DNA of 10,500 bases, taken from an uncultured Acetobacteraceae bacterium. Lineage in GTDB: Bacteria; Pseudomonadota; Alphaproteobacteria; Acetobacterales; Acetobacteraceae. Both the position numbers and the translations under genes were made by a program. The notes under the pieces were generated by a model. That model did no database searches. It was not told where the DNA came from and saw only the letters and a program-made list of their open reading frames with translations. The stretch spans positions 1 through 10,500 of the forward strand of contig CALGVL010000285.1 in the NCBI GenBank assembly GCA_937930165.1, in the 5' to 3' direction. Shown in pieces: positions 1-6,305 of this stretch (position 1 is its first letter; each line of letters starts with the position of its first letter).

Positions 1-948
1 GGGGAGGCCGGCGGCGATGCCGGCGGCGGCCACCGCCACTACCGCATCCCCGGCGCCAGCGGGGTCGATCACCTCGGCGGCGTCGCTCGGCAGGTGATGG
101 GTGCCGTCCTCGCACACCAGGGTCACGCCCTGCTCGCCGCGGATCACCATGACGGCGCCGAAATTGTGGGCCTCGCGCAGGGTCCTGGCGGCGAGGGCGA
201 TCTCGGCCTCCGTCCCGGTGGGCAGGCCGGTCGCCTCGGCCAGTTCGGCGCAGTCCGGCACAATCAGGTCGGCACCGGCATAGCGGGCCCAGTCCTGCCC
301 GGGCGCCTGCCACTGCGCCTGCCCCCGCGGGCTGCCGCCCTTCGGGTCCACCACCACCTTGCGGCCGGCGGCCTTCGCCGCGGCGATCAGCCGTGCCGGC
401 ACATCCCCGGCGAGCACGCCCTTGCGGTAGTCGGACAGCACCATCACCGTGGTCGCGGCCGCGGCATCGGCGGCGATGCGCACCAGCCGGTCGGCGAGGC
501 GCGAGTTGATCGGCGCCACCTGCTCATGGTCAGCGCGCAGCAGGTGCTGGCCGGCGGCGACGAAGCGGGTCTTGGTGGTGGTGGCGCGGCCGCCCTGGAC
601 CAGCAGCCAGGGCTCGACCCCCGGCTGGCCGCCGATCAGCCCGGTCAGGTCGCTGCCCGCCTGATCGTCCCCTACCACGGAGACGAAGGCGACCGCGACG
701 CCGAGCGCGGTCAGGTCGCGCACCACATTGCCCGCGCCGCCAGGCAGGGCCACTTCCCGGTCCACGGCCAGGACCGGCACCGGCCCTTCCGGGCTGACGC
801 GCTCCACCCGGCCATAGACGTAGCGGTCCAACATGGCATCGCCGACCACCAGCGCGCTTCCGCGCTTCAATTGGCGCACGGCATCGGCAAGCTCGGCATG
901 GGTCGGGCCGGGCTGGGCCGGCGGGGAAGCGGGCGCTGGGCCGTGCAT
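1..948 (-). CDS. rfaE1: D-glycero-beta-D-manno-heptose-7-phosphate kinase domain (RfaE1 / N-terminal half of HldE), 3' end cut by the window
   Basis: This is a PfkB/ribokinase-fold kinase. In this family it phosphorylates heptose 7-phosphate at C1 in the cytosol, a step to ADP-heptose for the LPS inner core. 316 residues are visible. Near the N terminus lies GDAMLDRYVYG (residues 36-46), then the RfaE-typical RVSPEGPVPVL (50-60) and the sugar-binding PGGAGNV (69-75). Further on come SDYRKGVL and VVVDPKGG, and finally DPAGAGDA (295-302) with the presumed catalytic base D301. Both threonines usual around GAGD (TGAGDT) are alanines here. The sequence leaves the window just after the kinase core, so I cannot tell a stand-alone RfaE1 from a bifunctional HldE with a cytidylyltransferase half. 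ATG at 948 is the only reasonable start, although no clear Shine-Dalgarno precedes it. It lies downstream of the phosphatase gene on the same strand. The family is certain; the exact sugar is inferred from the PEGPVPV signature. Confidence 0.88.
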   Translation of the reverse strand, partial: MHGPAPASPPAQPGPTHAELADAVRQLKRGSALVVGDAMLDRYVYGRVERVSPEGPVPVLAVDREVALPGGAGNVVRDLTALGVAVAFVSVVGDDQAGSDLTGLIGGQPGVEPWLLVQGGRATTTKTRFVAAGQHLLRADHEQVAPINSRLADRLVRIAADAAAATTVMVLSDYRKGVLAGDVPARLIAAAKAAGRKVVVDPKGGSPRGQAQWQAPGQDWARYAGADLIVPDCAELAEATGLPTGTEAEIALAARTLREAHNFGAVMVIRGEQGVTLVCEDGTHHLPSDAAEVIDPAGAGDAVVAVAAAGIAAGLP

Positions 949-1124
949 TATGCTGCGGTAGCGCAGGCGGGGGCCGGGGCGCAAGGCACGCGGCCTCGAT
1001 TCATGCAAGGGCGCACCGGACCCCCGCGGCCTTGCGGGCCAGGTGGACCGGATTCACGGCTCCGGAGCGTTGGCGGCGCCAATTCAGGCCTCCGGGCCCG
1101 AAGCCCTCCAGTCATCGGGGCCGC
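949..1124. other. Intergenic gap between phosphatase and heptose kinase genes
   Basis: This 176-bp, very GC-rich gap separates two minus-strand genes. It holds a 13-bp near-palindrome (ttggcg-g-cgccaa, 1070-1082) but no hairpin followed by a T-run, so no convincing terminator in the minus direction. A minus-strand ORF of 18 codons (1004 to 948) ends in TAA overlapping the kinase ATG as TAATG. It has no clear ribosome site, so I do not call it a gene. Confidence 0.5.
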
Positions 1125-1850
1125 TCAGGCGGTGAGGAAGCCAAGCCAATGCTCCTCCAGCACCAGGCAGGTCAGATCGCCACCGAAACAGGCTCCGGTG
1201 TCGATGCCGATGCGGTGCGGCCGGATGGCCGGGGCGGCGGCGGGCGAGTGGCCATGCACCACCACCTGCGACAATTCGCCGTCGAAGGAGAGGAAGGGCT
1301 CCCGGATCCAGACCAGGTCGAAGGGGTCCTGCCGGTCCAGCGGCACATCCGGCCGCACCCCGGCATGGACGAAGAGGTATTCCCCGGCCGACCAGCGCAG
1401 CGGGCAGCGGCGGAGGAAGGCCAGGTGTTCCTCCGGCACCGCAGCCCAGGGGTCGGGATCCTCCGGGCCGGTGCCGTAGCTGGCCAGCGTCGCCGCCCCG
1501 CCATTCTCCAGCCAGAATTCCAGGGCGCCGGGATGGGCGTGGGGGTCGGCGGCGTCCAGCATCATCACTTCATGATTGCCGATCAGGTTCACCACCGCCG
1601 CCCCCGGCACCGGGGAGGGGCCGAGCAGCAGATCCAGCACCCTGGCGCTGTCCGGGCCGCGGTCCACATAGTCGCCCAGATGGACCAGCACGATCCGGGG
1701 GCTCGGCCCGCGCAGCGGCCGGGCCGCCGCATCCGCCGCGATCAGGCCGTGCAACGCGGCCAGCCGGTCGGCGCAGCCATGCACGTCCCCCACGGCATAG
1801 ACCCGCATTCCAGGCGGCAGCGCCCCGGGCGCTAAGGCTTCGTTCAACAT
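1125..1850 (-). CDS. PPP-family metallophosphatase (serine/threonine protein phosphatase / ApaH-like)
   Basis: A 241-residue cytosolic calcineurin-like phosphoesterase of the PPP superfamily, which hydrolyses phosphoester bonds with a dinuclear metal centre. The full motif set is present in order: GDVHG (21-25), GDYVDRGPDS (59-68), GNHEVMM (91-97), VHAG (161-164, metal-ligand His) and HGH (199-201). The length matches bacterial PrpA/ApaH-like phosphatases (about 220-280 residues). It could be a protein phosphatase or a dinucleoside-tetraphosphate hydrolase; sequence alone does not decide, and homologues are mostly annotated as serine/threonine phosphatase. I chose ATG at 1850. A second ATG at 1808 (MRVYAVGDVHG) would give a compact start just before motif I and cannot be excluded. 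It is transcribed divergently from the GGDEF-EAL-like pair across 53 bp and ahead of the heptose kinase, with 176 bp between. Confidence 0.88.
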   Translation of the reverse strand: MLNEALAPGALPPGMRVYAVGDVHGCADRLAALHGLIAADAAARPLRGPSPRIVLVHLGDYVDRGPDSARVLDLLLGPSPVPGAAVVNLIGNHEVMMLDAADPHAHPGALEFWLENGGAATLASYGTGPEDPDPWAAVPEEHLAFLRRCPLRWSAGEYLFVHAGVRPDVPLDRQDPFDLVWIREPFLSFDGELSQVVVHGHSPAAAPAIRPHRIGIDTGACFGGDLTCLVLEEHWLGFLTA

Positions 1851-1893
1851 GCCCTGCGACCCTAGCCGAGGATTCGCTTTTCCGCATCGCGCC

Positions 1894-1897
1894 AGGA
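1894..1897 (+). promoter_or_regulatory. Ribosome binding site deciding the start of the first GGDEF-EAL-like gene
   Basis: AGGA lies 6 bp before ATG 1904 and too close to the alternative TTG at 1898, so it supports the ATG. The whole 53-bp gap to the divergent phosphatase start (1850) must hold both genes' start signals. I see no clear -35/-10 pair there; the short AT-richer stretch at about 1871-1882 is the only candidate. Confidence 0.5.
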
Positions 1898-1903
1898 TTG
1901 CGC

Positions 1904-3127
1904 ATGACCGTGACGACCGGACACACCGGCGAGGCCGCCCGCCCGGCCCCGGCCCTGCCGTTGCTGCCGGCGGTGCGGCGCCTGCTGCCGGGGGCGGCCG
2001 GGCGGGTGGCGCTGCGCCTGCCGCCGGGCGGGCCGCTGACCGGCGCGCCGCACCGGCGCCGGGCGGCGCGGATGCTGCTGCAGGAGGCCGCGCTCTCCGG
2101 TGGCGGCGAGGTCTTCGAGACGGCAGGGGGCGAATTGCTGCTGCTCGGCGCCGCCGGGCCGGCCGCCGCCCGGCTGGCTGCGACCCTGGCCGGGCTGGTG
2201 GGCGATGCCGCCGGGCCGGAGATCTGGCGCCTGCCCGCGGATGGCCCGCGCCTGCTCGCCTGGGCCGAGGCTGCCAGCCTGTCGCCGCCCGCCGCGCCTG
2301 TCCCGGATGCGGCGGCGCCCGGCCTGGCCGGGCTGGAGCCGCTGCTGGAGGCGCTGCCCCTCGACCGCGTGCTGCGCCGCCACGCCATCCTGCACCATGC
2401 CCCCGGCGCACCGCCCCTGCTCGCCGCGCGGCGCCTGCGCTTCTCCCGCGGCGCCCTGGCGGCGGAGCTGGGGCCGCTCGCCGGGGATGCGGATCTGCTG
2501 CGCCATGCCGAGGACCGGCTGGCCGCCACCCTGCCCGCCCGGCTACCGGGGCCGGGCCAGGACCCGCCGGACGGCCCGCTACTGCTGCCCCTGCCGCTGG
2601 GCGGCCCGGCCGTCCCGGCGCCGCGCCGCGGCCTGGTAGGTGTGCTGCCCCTGGCTGCCGCCGCCAGCCCCGCGGCGCTGGCCGCGACCCGCGCCGCCCT
2701 GGCCCGGGCCGGCTGGGGGCTGGCCCTGGCCGGGCTGGATGCCGTGGCGCTGCGGCTGGTCCCGCTCGCCGCGCTGGCGGCGGATCTGCTGCTGCTGCGC
2801 TGGTCGCCCGCCATGACGGACCGGGCGGTGGTGGCGGCGCTGCGCGGCATGCCCGCCGCCAAGCTGGTGCTGACCGGCTGCGACGGGCCGGAGGCGATGG
2901 AGTGGGGCCGCAGCCAGGGCCTCACCCATTTCGCCGGCCCGCATGTGGAGGCCCTGCTGGCCGCTGCCCGCCTCGCCGCCTGTCCCGCGCGGTCCGATCG
3001 GTGGAGGGGTGAGGGCTGCACCCGCGCGCAATGCGCGGAACGCGCGGCGGCGACCGGGCCCATCCCCCGCGCCGCCTGCCGCAATCCCGGCCTGCTGGCG
3101 CGGCTGCTGCCGCCTGCTGCGGCATGA
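1904..3127 (+). CDS. Degenerate GGDEF-EAL-like protein, first of a tandem pair, with cysteine-containing tail
   Basis: A 407-residue, Ala/Leu/Pro-rich protein with no signal peptide, so probably cytosolic. Residues about 60-125 (FETAGGELLLLG at 71-82, then WRLPADG at 108-114) resemble a worn-down GGDEF half. Residues about 143-350 resemble an EAL domain by position. LLRHAEDRLAATLPARL (198-214) fits its helical core, LALAGLDAV (273-281) stands where DDFG belongs, LLLLRWSP (295-302) replaces the strand with the catalytic Lys, and LVLTGCDGPEAMEWGRSQGL (321-340) matches the VVAEGVE...lG ending. No EAL motif, no Asp pair and no catalytic Lys are visible, so c-di-GMP hydrolysis is unlikely. The tail carries C360, C372, C377 and C392. 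ATG 1904 is preceded by AGGA at 1894-1897, which favours it over TTG 1898. It overlaps the next gene as ATGA. The assignment rests on pattern matching and on pairwise resemblance to that gene. Confidence 0.7.
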   Translation: MTVTTGHTGEAARPAPALPLLPAVRRLLPGAAGRVALRLPPGGPLTGAPHRRRAARMLLQEAALSGGGEVFETAGGELLLLGAAGPAAARLAATLAGLVGDAAGPEIWRLPADGPRLLAWAEAASLSPPAAPVPDAAAPGLAGLEPLLEALPLDRVLRRHAILHHAPGAPPLLAARRLRFSRGALAAELGPLAGDADLLRHAEDRLAATLPARLPGPGQDPPDGPLLLPLPLGGPAVPAPRRGLVGVLPLAAAASPAALAATRAALARAGWGLALAGLDAVALRLVPLAALAADLLLLRWSPAMTDRAVVAALRGMPAAKLVLTGCDGPEAMEWGRSQGLTHFAGPHVEALLAAARLAACPARSDRWRGEGCTRAQCAERAAATGPIPRAACRNPGLLARLLPPAAA

Positions 3128-4269
3128 CCGCCCTGCCCGCGCCGGGACGGGCCGGCACCGGCCAGAGGGACGCACTCGCCCTGATCGGGCTGGTGCGCGA
3201 GGCCGTGGCCTCCCGCATTCCCCGGCATGTGCTGCACCTGCGCCTGGCGCGGCTGGCGCCGAGGCTGCGCCACGACCACCACCACCGCCTGGTGCGGGAG
3301 GCGCTGGAACCCGTGCTGCGGCCGAGCCGCGCCCGGCTCTTCGAATTGCCGGATGGCGACCTGGTGGTGGTCGCCCCGCCGGACAGCCCGCATCTGAAGG
3401 AGGCGGAGGCGGCGCTCCTCACCCTGCTGGCCATGGAGACCGCGGAGCCCGCCCTCGCCGTGCTGCGCCTGCCCGAGGAGGCCGCGGCGCTGCTGGCGGC
3501 GGTGGAGGCGGCCCTGGCCCCCGTCCCGGCAGCCCCGCCCGGCGCGCCCGAGGAGGGGGCGCGCTTCACCGCCGCCCGTCTCGGGATGCTGGAGCGGACG
3601 CTGGCCGGCGCCAGCCTTGCCGCCTTCCACCGGCATCACCCGGTCTGCCGGCTGCGGCCTGGGGCTGAGCGGCCGGAGGCGGAATCCCTGCATCTGCGCC
3701 TCGCCCTGCCGGAACTGGGCGCGGCCCTCGGCGCCAGCGCCGACCCGGCGACTGCGCCCTGGCTGCGGCGCCGCCTGCGCCGGCTGCTGGACCGCCGCCT
3801 GCTGGCCGAACTGGCCCGGCCGGAGGAGGCGCGGCGGCTCGGCCCGGCCGGGCTCTGCCTTTCCGTGGCCAGCCTGACCTCCGCCGAATTCCTCCGCTTC
3901 GACGAGGCGCTGGGAGCGGCGGGCCGGGCGCGGACCACCATCGGCCTGCTGCCGGAGGACATCCTGGCCGATCCGGAGGAATTCGCCTTTGCCCGGGAGT
4001 TCTGCCGTGCCCGCGGCTTCCGCCTGGCGCTGGAGGCCACCGCCGCTCCGCCCCTGCCACTGGACCGGCTGGGGCTGGACCTGCTGTGGCTGCGCTGGTC
4101 GCCGGACCTGCCCCGCATCGGGGAGAGCCTGCGCGCCACCCTGCCGGAGGACCGGGAGCGGGTGGTGCTGACAGGTGTGGATGGCGCAGGCGCCATCGGC
4201 TGGGGCTGGGAGGAGGGGATCACCCTGTTCGAAGGAAGGCTGCTGCGGCCGAAGGGTTCAAGCGCCTGA
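3124..4269 (+). CDS. Degenerate GGDEF-EAL-like protein, second of a tandem pair
   Basis: A 381-residue paralogue of the preceding gene product, without signal peptide or membrane segment. The N-terminal part (about 16-132) includes ARLFELPDGDLVVV (70-83) and LAVLRLPEEAAALL (111-124), equivalent to the GGDEF-like half of its neighbour. From about 155 the order follows an EAL domain: LAAFHRHHPVCRLRPG (165-180) at the QPIV position and AESLHLR (186-192) where EALLR belongs, keeping the Glu as ESL. LCLSVASLTSAEFL (244-257) follows, then TIGLLPEDILADPEEF (272-287) at the ExTE strand and LALEATAA (301-308) in place of DDFGTG. LLWLRWSPDL (320-329) and VVLTGVDG...GITLFEG (347-371) close the domain. 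The DDF Asp pair and catalytic Lys are missing, so it is probably not an active phosphodiesterase; it may be a binding or partner protein (inference). ATG 3124 overlaps the upstream stop (ATGA) without a visible Shine-Dalgarno, suggesting translational coupling. Confidence 0.72.
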   Translation: MTALPAPGRAGTGQRDALALIGLVREAVASRIPRHVLHLRLARLAPRLRHDHHHRLVREALEPVLRPSRARLFELPDGDLVVVAPPDSPHLKEAEAALLTLLAMETAEPALAVLRLPEEAAALLAAVEAALAPVPAAPPGAPEEGARFTAARLGMLERTLAGASLAAFHRHHPVCRLRPGAERPEAESLHLRLALPELGAALGASADPATAPWLRRRLRRLLDRRLLAELARPEEARRLGPAGLCLSVASLTSAEFLRFDEALGAAGRARTTIGLLPEDILADPEEFAFAREFCRARGFRLALEATAAPPLPLDRLGLDLLWLRWSPDLPRIGESLRATLPEDRERVVLTGVDGAGAIGWGWEEGITLFEGRLLRPKGSSA

Positions 4270-4373
4270 TCGGCGAAGGGCCGGAGGGAGGCCCGGAGCC
4301 GTGGACCAGCGCCCGGATACAAAACCGGCACCCGGCTTGGCGCTGCGACCCTGCGGCCGCATATGCCAAGCCC
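4270..4373 (+). other. Gap between GGDEF-EAL-like pair and ABC exporter
   Basis: This 104-bp non-coding stretch holds a small GGGCC/GGCCC inverted repeat (4278-4282 and 4290-4294) with no T-run. It contains an AT-richer patch around 4319-4323 and 4361-4370, but no clear promoter. Whether the exporter shares a transcript with the upstream pair is open. Confidence 0.35.
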
Positions 4374-5129
4374 ATGCAGCCCCCCGCCATCCTCGCCGAG
4401 GCGCTGACCAAGCGTTATCGGGACGACGCGCCCCCCGCGGTCGATCGCCTTTCCTTCACCATGCCACGCGGCGCCACCTGGGGGCTGCTCGGCGGCAACG
4501 GGGCAGGCAAGACCACCACCATCGCCATGCTGCTCGGCCTGCTGGTGCCGAGCAGCGGGCGCGTGGTGGTGCTGGGGCACGACATGGCGCGGGACCGCTT
4601 CGCGGCGCTGGCGCGGATGAACTTCTCCTCGCCCTACATCGCCCTGCCCCACCGGCTTTCCGTGGCGGAGAACCTGCGCGTCTATGCGCATCTCTATGAC
4701 GTGCCGCAGGCGGAGCGGCGCATCGCCGAACTGGCCGCGCAGTTGCAACTGACGGACCTGCTGGACCGGCCGGCGGGGCAGCTCTCGGCCGGGCAGAAGA
4801 CCCGCGTGGCGCTGGCCAAGGCGCTGGTGAACCGGCCGGAATTGCTGCTGCTGGACGAGCCGACCGCGAGCCTCGACCCCGACACCGCCGACTGGGTGCG
4901 AAGCTGGCTGGAACGCTACCGGGCGGAGACCGGCTGCTCCATCCTGCTCGCCAGCCACAATATGGGCGAGGTGGAGCGGCTCTGCGGCCATGTGCTGATG
5001 CTGAAGCAGGGCCGCGTGGTGGACCAGGGCAGCCCGGCGGCGCTGCAGGAGAGATACGGCCGCGACGACCTGGAGGAGGTGTTCCTGGACATCGCCCGCG
5101 GCCGCAACCGGGAGGCCGTCGCGCCATGA
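4374..5129 (+). CDS. ABC-2 type exporter, ATP-binding protein
   Basis: A 251-residue ABC ATPase, the cytosolic motor of an ABC-2 (multidrug/polysaccharide/NodI-like) exporter. Walker A is GGNGAGKTT (40-48), signature LSAGQ (137-141), Walker B LLLLDEPT (157-164), D-loop SLD (166-168) and switch H195. The Q-loop position, normally a Gln before the helical subdomain, reads MNFSSPYIALPHRLSVAEN (82-100), so the Gln appears replaced by Ser. The C-terminal DDLEEVFLDIARGR (231-244) is typical of DrrA/CcmA/NodI-like ATPases. ATG 4374 is preferred because the protein then begins at the usual distance from the A-loop Tyr (KRYRD, 13-17); no Shine-Dalgarno is apparent. It overlaps the permease gene by 4 bp. 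The substrate cannot be deduced. Confidence 0.93.
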   Translation: MQPPAILAEALTKRYRDDAPPAVDRLSFTMPRGATWGLLGGNGAGKTTTIAMLLGLLVPSSGRVVVLGHDMARDRFAALARMNFSSPYIALPHRLSVAENLRVYAHLYDVPQAERRIAELAAQLQLTDLLDRPAGQLSAGQKTRVALAKALVNRPELLLLDEPTASLDPDTADWVRSWLERYRAETGCSILLASHNMGEVERLCGHVLMLKQGRVVDQGSPAALQERYGRDDLEEVFLDIARGRNREAVAP

Positions 5130-5956
5130 ACCACGACGCTTCGCGCCGTCCCGGCGCCCGGGCCGCGCTGCGCCGCGTCTGGGGCCTGGTCTACCGGCAC
5201 CTTGCGCTCTACCGCCGCTCCTGGCCGCGGGTGCTGGAGCTGATGTACTGGCCCGTCCTGCAGATGCTGGTCTGGGGATTCGTGACGAGCTGGCTGGCAA
5301 GCGGGCGCTATGGCGCGGCGGAGGTCGGCGCCGGGCTGCTGCTGGGCGGCGTGCTGCTCTGGGAGGTGGCGCTGCGCAGCCAGATGGGCTTCTCCATCAG
5401 CTTCCTGGAGGAGATCTGGAGCCGCAATCTCGGCCACATCTTCGTCTCGCCGCTGCGCCCGCGGGAGCTGGTGGCGGGGCTGATGGCGATGAGCGTGATC
5501 CGGGTGGTGGTCGGCGTCGCGCCGGCGATGCTGCTGGCCTGGGCGCTCTACCATTTCGGCATCTTCGCCATGGGGCCGGTGGTGGTGGCCTTCTTCATCG
5601 CGCTGCTGCTGATGGGCTGGGCAGTGGCGCTCGGCGTCACCTCGCTGATCCTGCGCTACGGCGCGGGGGCGGAGGCGCTGGCCTGGTCCGTGCTGTTCGG
5701 CCTGACGCCCTTCTCCGCGGTCTTCTACCCAGTGAGCGTGCTGCCCGCCTGGCTGCAGCCGGTGGCGCTGGCCCTGCCCGCCGCGCATGTCTTCGAGGGG
5801 ATGCGCGCCGCGCTGCTGGAAGGGCAGGTCGCCTGGCACCACCTGGCCGCCGCCTTCGCGCTGGACGCCGCCTGGCTGGCGCTGATGGCCTGGGTCTTCC
5901 TGCAGCAATTCCAAGCGGCGCGGGTGCGCGGGGCGCTGCTGAACATCGGGGAGTAA
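5126..5956 (+). CDS. ABC-2 type exporter, permease
   Basis: A 276-residue inner-membrane protein that forms the channel partner of the ATPase encoded just upstream, with which it overlaps as ATGA. Six hydrophobic segments are visible at roughly 36-57, 66-83, 115-141, 145-175, 183-207 and 241-260. They are preceded by a basic amphipathic N terminus (interface helix), as in ABC2_membrane proteins. The segment EEIWSRNLGHIFVSPLRPRELVAG runs from 95 to 118, and FEGMRAALLEG (223-233) lies before the last helix. Both are placed as in this family: the cytosolic coupling loop, and the loop following the conserved P-rich helix FSAVFYPVSVLP (196-207). GGGAGG-like purines (5110-5115) sit 10 bp before ATG 5126. 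Polysaccharide, lipid or drug export are all possible. It ends 6 bp from the convergent DUF1127 gene. Confidence 0.92.
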   Translation: MNHDASRRPGARAALRRVWGLVYRHLALYRRSWPRVLELMYWPVLQMLVWGFVTSWLASGRYGAAEVGAGLLLGGVLLWEVALRSQMGFSISFLEEIWSRNLGHIFVSPLRPRELVAGLMAMSVIRVVVGVAPAMLLAWALYHFGIFAMGPVVVAFFIALLLMGWAVALGVTSLILRYGAGAEALAWSVLFGLTPFSAVFYPVSVLPAWLQPVALALPAAHVFEGMRAALLEGQVAWHHLAAAFALDAAWLALMAWVFLQQFQAARVRGALLNIGE

Positions 5957-5962
5957 GGCGCC

Positions 5963-6187
5963 TCACCCACCGCGCCGCGGCGGGCTGAGATCCCAGGGTG
6001 CCCGCCTGGCCTCGGCCAGGGCTTCGGCGGGGCTGATGCCGATGTCCCGCAGCGTCCTGTCCTCGGCCTCTGCCAGTTCGCGCCGCGTCCGGACTGCCCG
6101 CAGCATGGCGCGGAGGGGCAGGCGCCACCGTCTGCGACGGAAGCCCCAAGCCAGCCGCAGCCTGGATCCCGCGACCATATCCGCCAT
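5963..6187 (-). CDS. DUF1127 family small protein
   Basis: A 74-residue basic protein. The C-terminal half carries the DUF1127 (YjiS-like) signature: RRELAEAEDRTLRDIGIS (35-52), then EARRAPWDL (59-67), matching the family pattern RxLxxLdDreLrDIGl...E. The N-terminal half is Arg-rich (FRRRRWRLPLR, 16-26). Members are small cytosolic proteins. In alphaproteobacteria some affect phosphate, motility or RNA-related traits, but no specific role can be assigned here. ATG 6187 is supported by GGAGGA (6197-6202, minus strand) 9 bp upstream; longer in-frame extensions lack this support. It is divergent from the histidine phosphatase gene and convergent with the ABC permease gene. Confidence 0.88.
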   Translation of the reverse strand: MADMVAGSRLRLAWGFRRRRWRLPLRAMLRAVRTRRELAEAEDRTLRDIGISPAEALAEARRAPWDLSPPRRGG

Positions 6188-6196
6188 TGTCGCCGC

Positions 6197-6202
6197 TCCT
6201 CC
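6197..6202 (-). promoter_or_regulatory. Ribosome binding site of the DUF1127 gene
   Basis: GGAGGA on the minus strand lies 9 bp before ATG 6187. It is one of the best Shine-Dalgarno matches in the window and fixes the start against the longer open frame. Confidence 0.7.
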
Positions 6203-6241
6203 GCTGGTGCGGCGCAGGATCCCATGCTCGCGCGGGCGGTG

Positions 6242-6261
6242 GCTTCGGCCCTGGCCGAAGC
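6242..6261. repeat. Perfect 9-bp inverted repeat in a divergent intergenic region
   Basis: GCTTCGGCC and GGCCGAAGC are separated by CT. They lie between the divergent DUF1127 start (6187) and histidine phosphatase start (6306), 54 and 44 bp from them. The symmetry and the position suit a dimeric regulator's operator. With a widened loop it could also form a hairpin in the DUF1127 leader RNA. Confidence 0.5.
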
Positions 6262-6305
6262 GGCGACCCCTCGCCGCCGGACGTGGTTCGGCGTAGACAG
6301 CCACC

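Noticed and set aside
948..1004. 18-codon minus-strand ORF ending TAATG at the kinase start, possible leader peptide
   Set aside because: No ribosome site is visible and the composition is ordinary; a TAATG overlap can arise by chance, so evidence is insufficient.
94..1479. Long plus-strand open frame opposite the kinase and phosphatase genes
   Set aside because: It is the antisense shadow of two well-supported minus-strand genes; its product is low-complexity His/Gly/Arg/Ala with no recognisable motif, typical of high-GC shadow frames.
1851..2411. N-terminal extension of the phosphatase frame beyond ATG 1850
   Set aside because: The extension is Pro/Ala/Arg low complexity and lies antisense to the GGDEF-EAL-like gene; the protein family starts shortly before GDVHG.
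4278..4294. GGGCC/GGCCC hairpin after the GGDEF-EAL-like pair as a terminator
   Set aside because: The stem has only 5 bp, the loop is 7 nt and no T-run follows; such repeats are frequent at this GC content.
4694..4885. Minus-strand open frames inside the ABC ATPase and permease genes
   Set aside because: They overlap strongly supported genes, have no motifs and show no ribosome sites.
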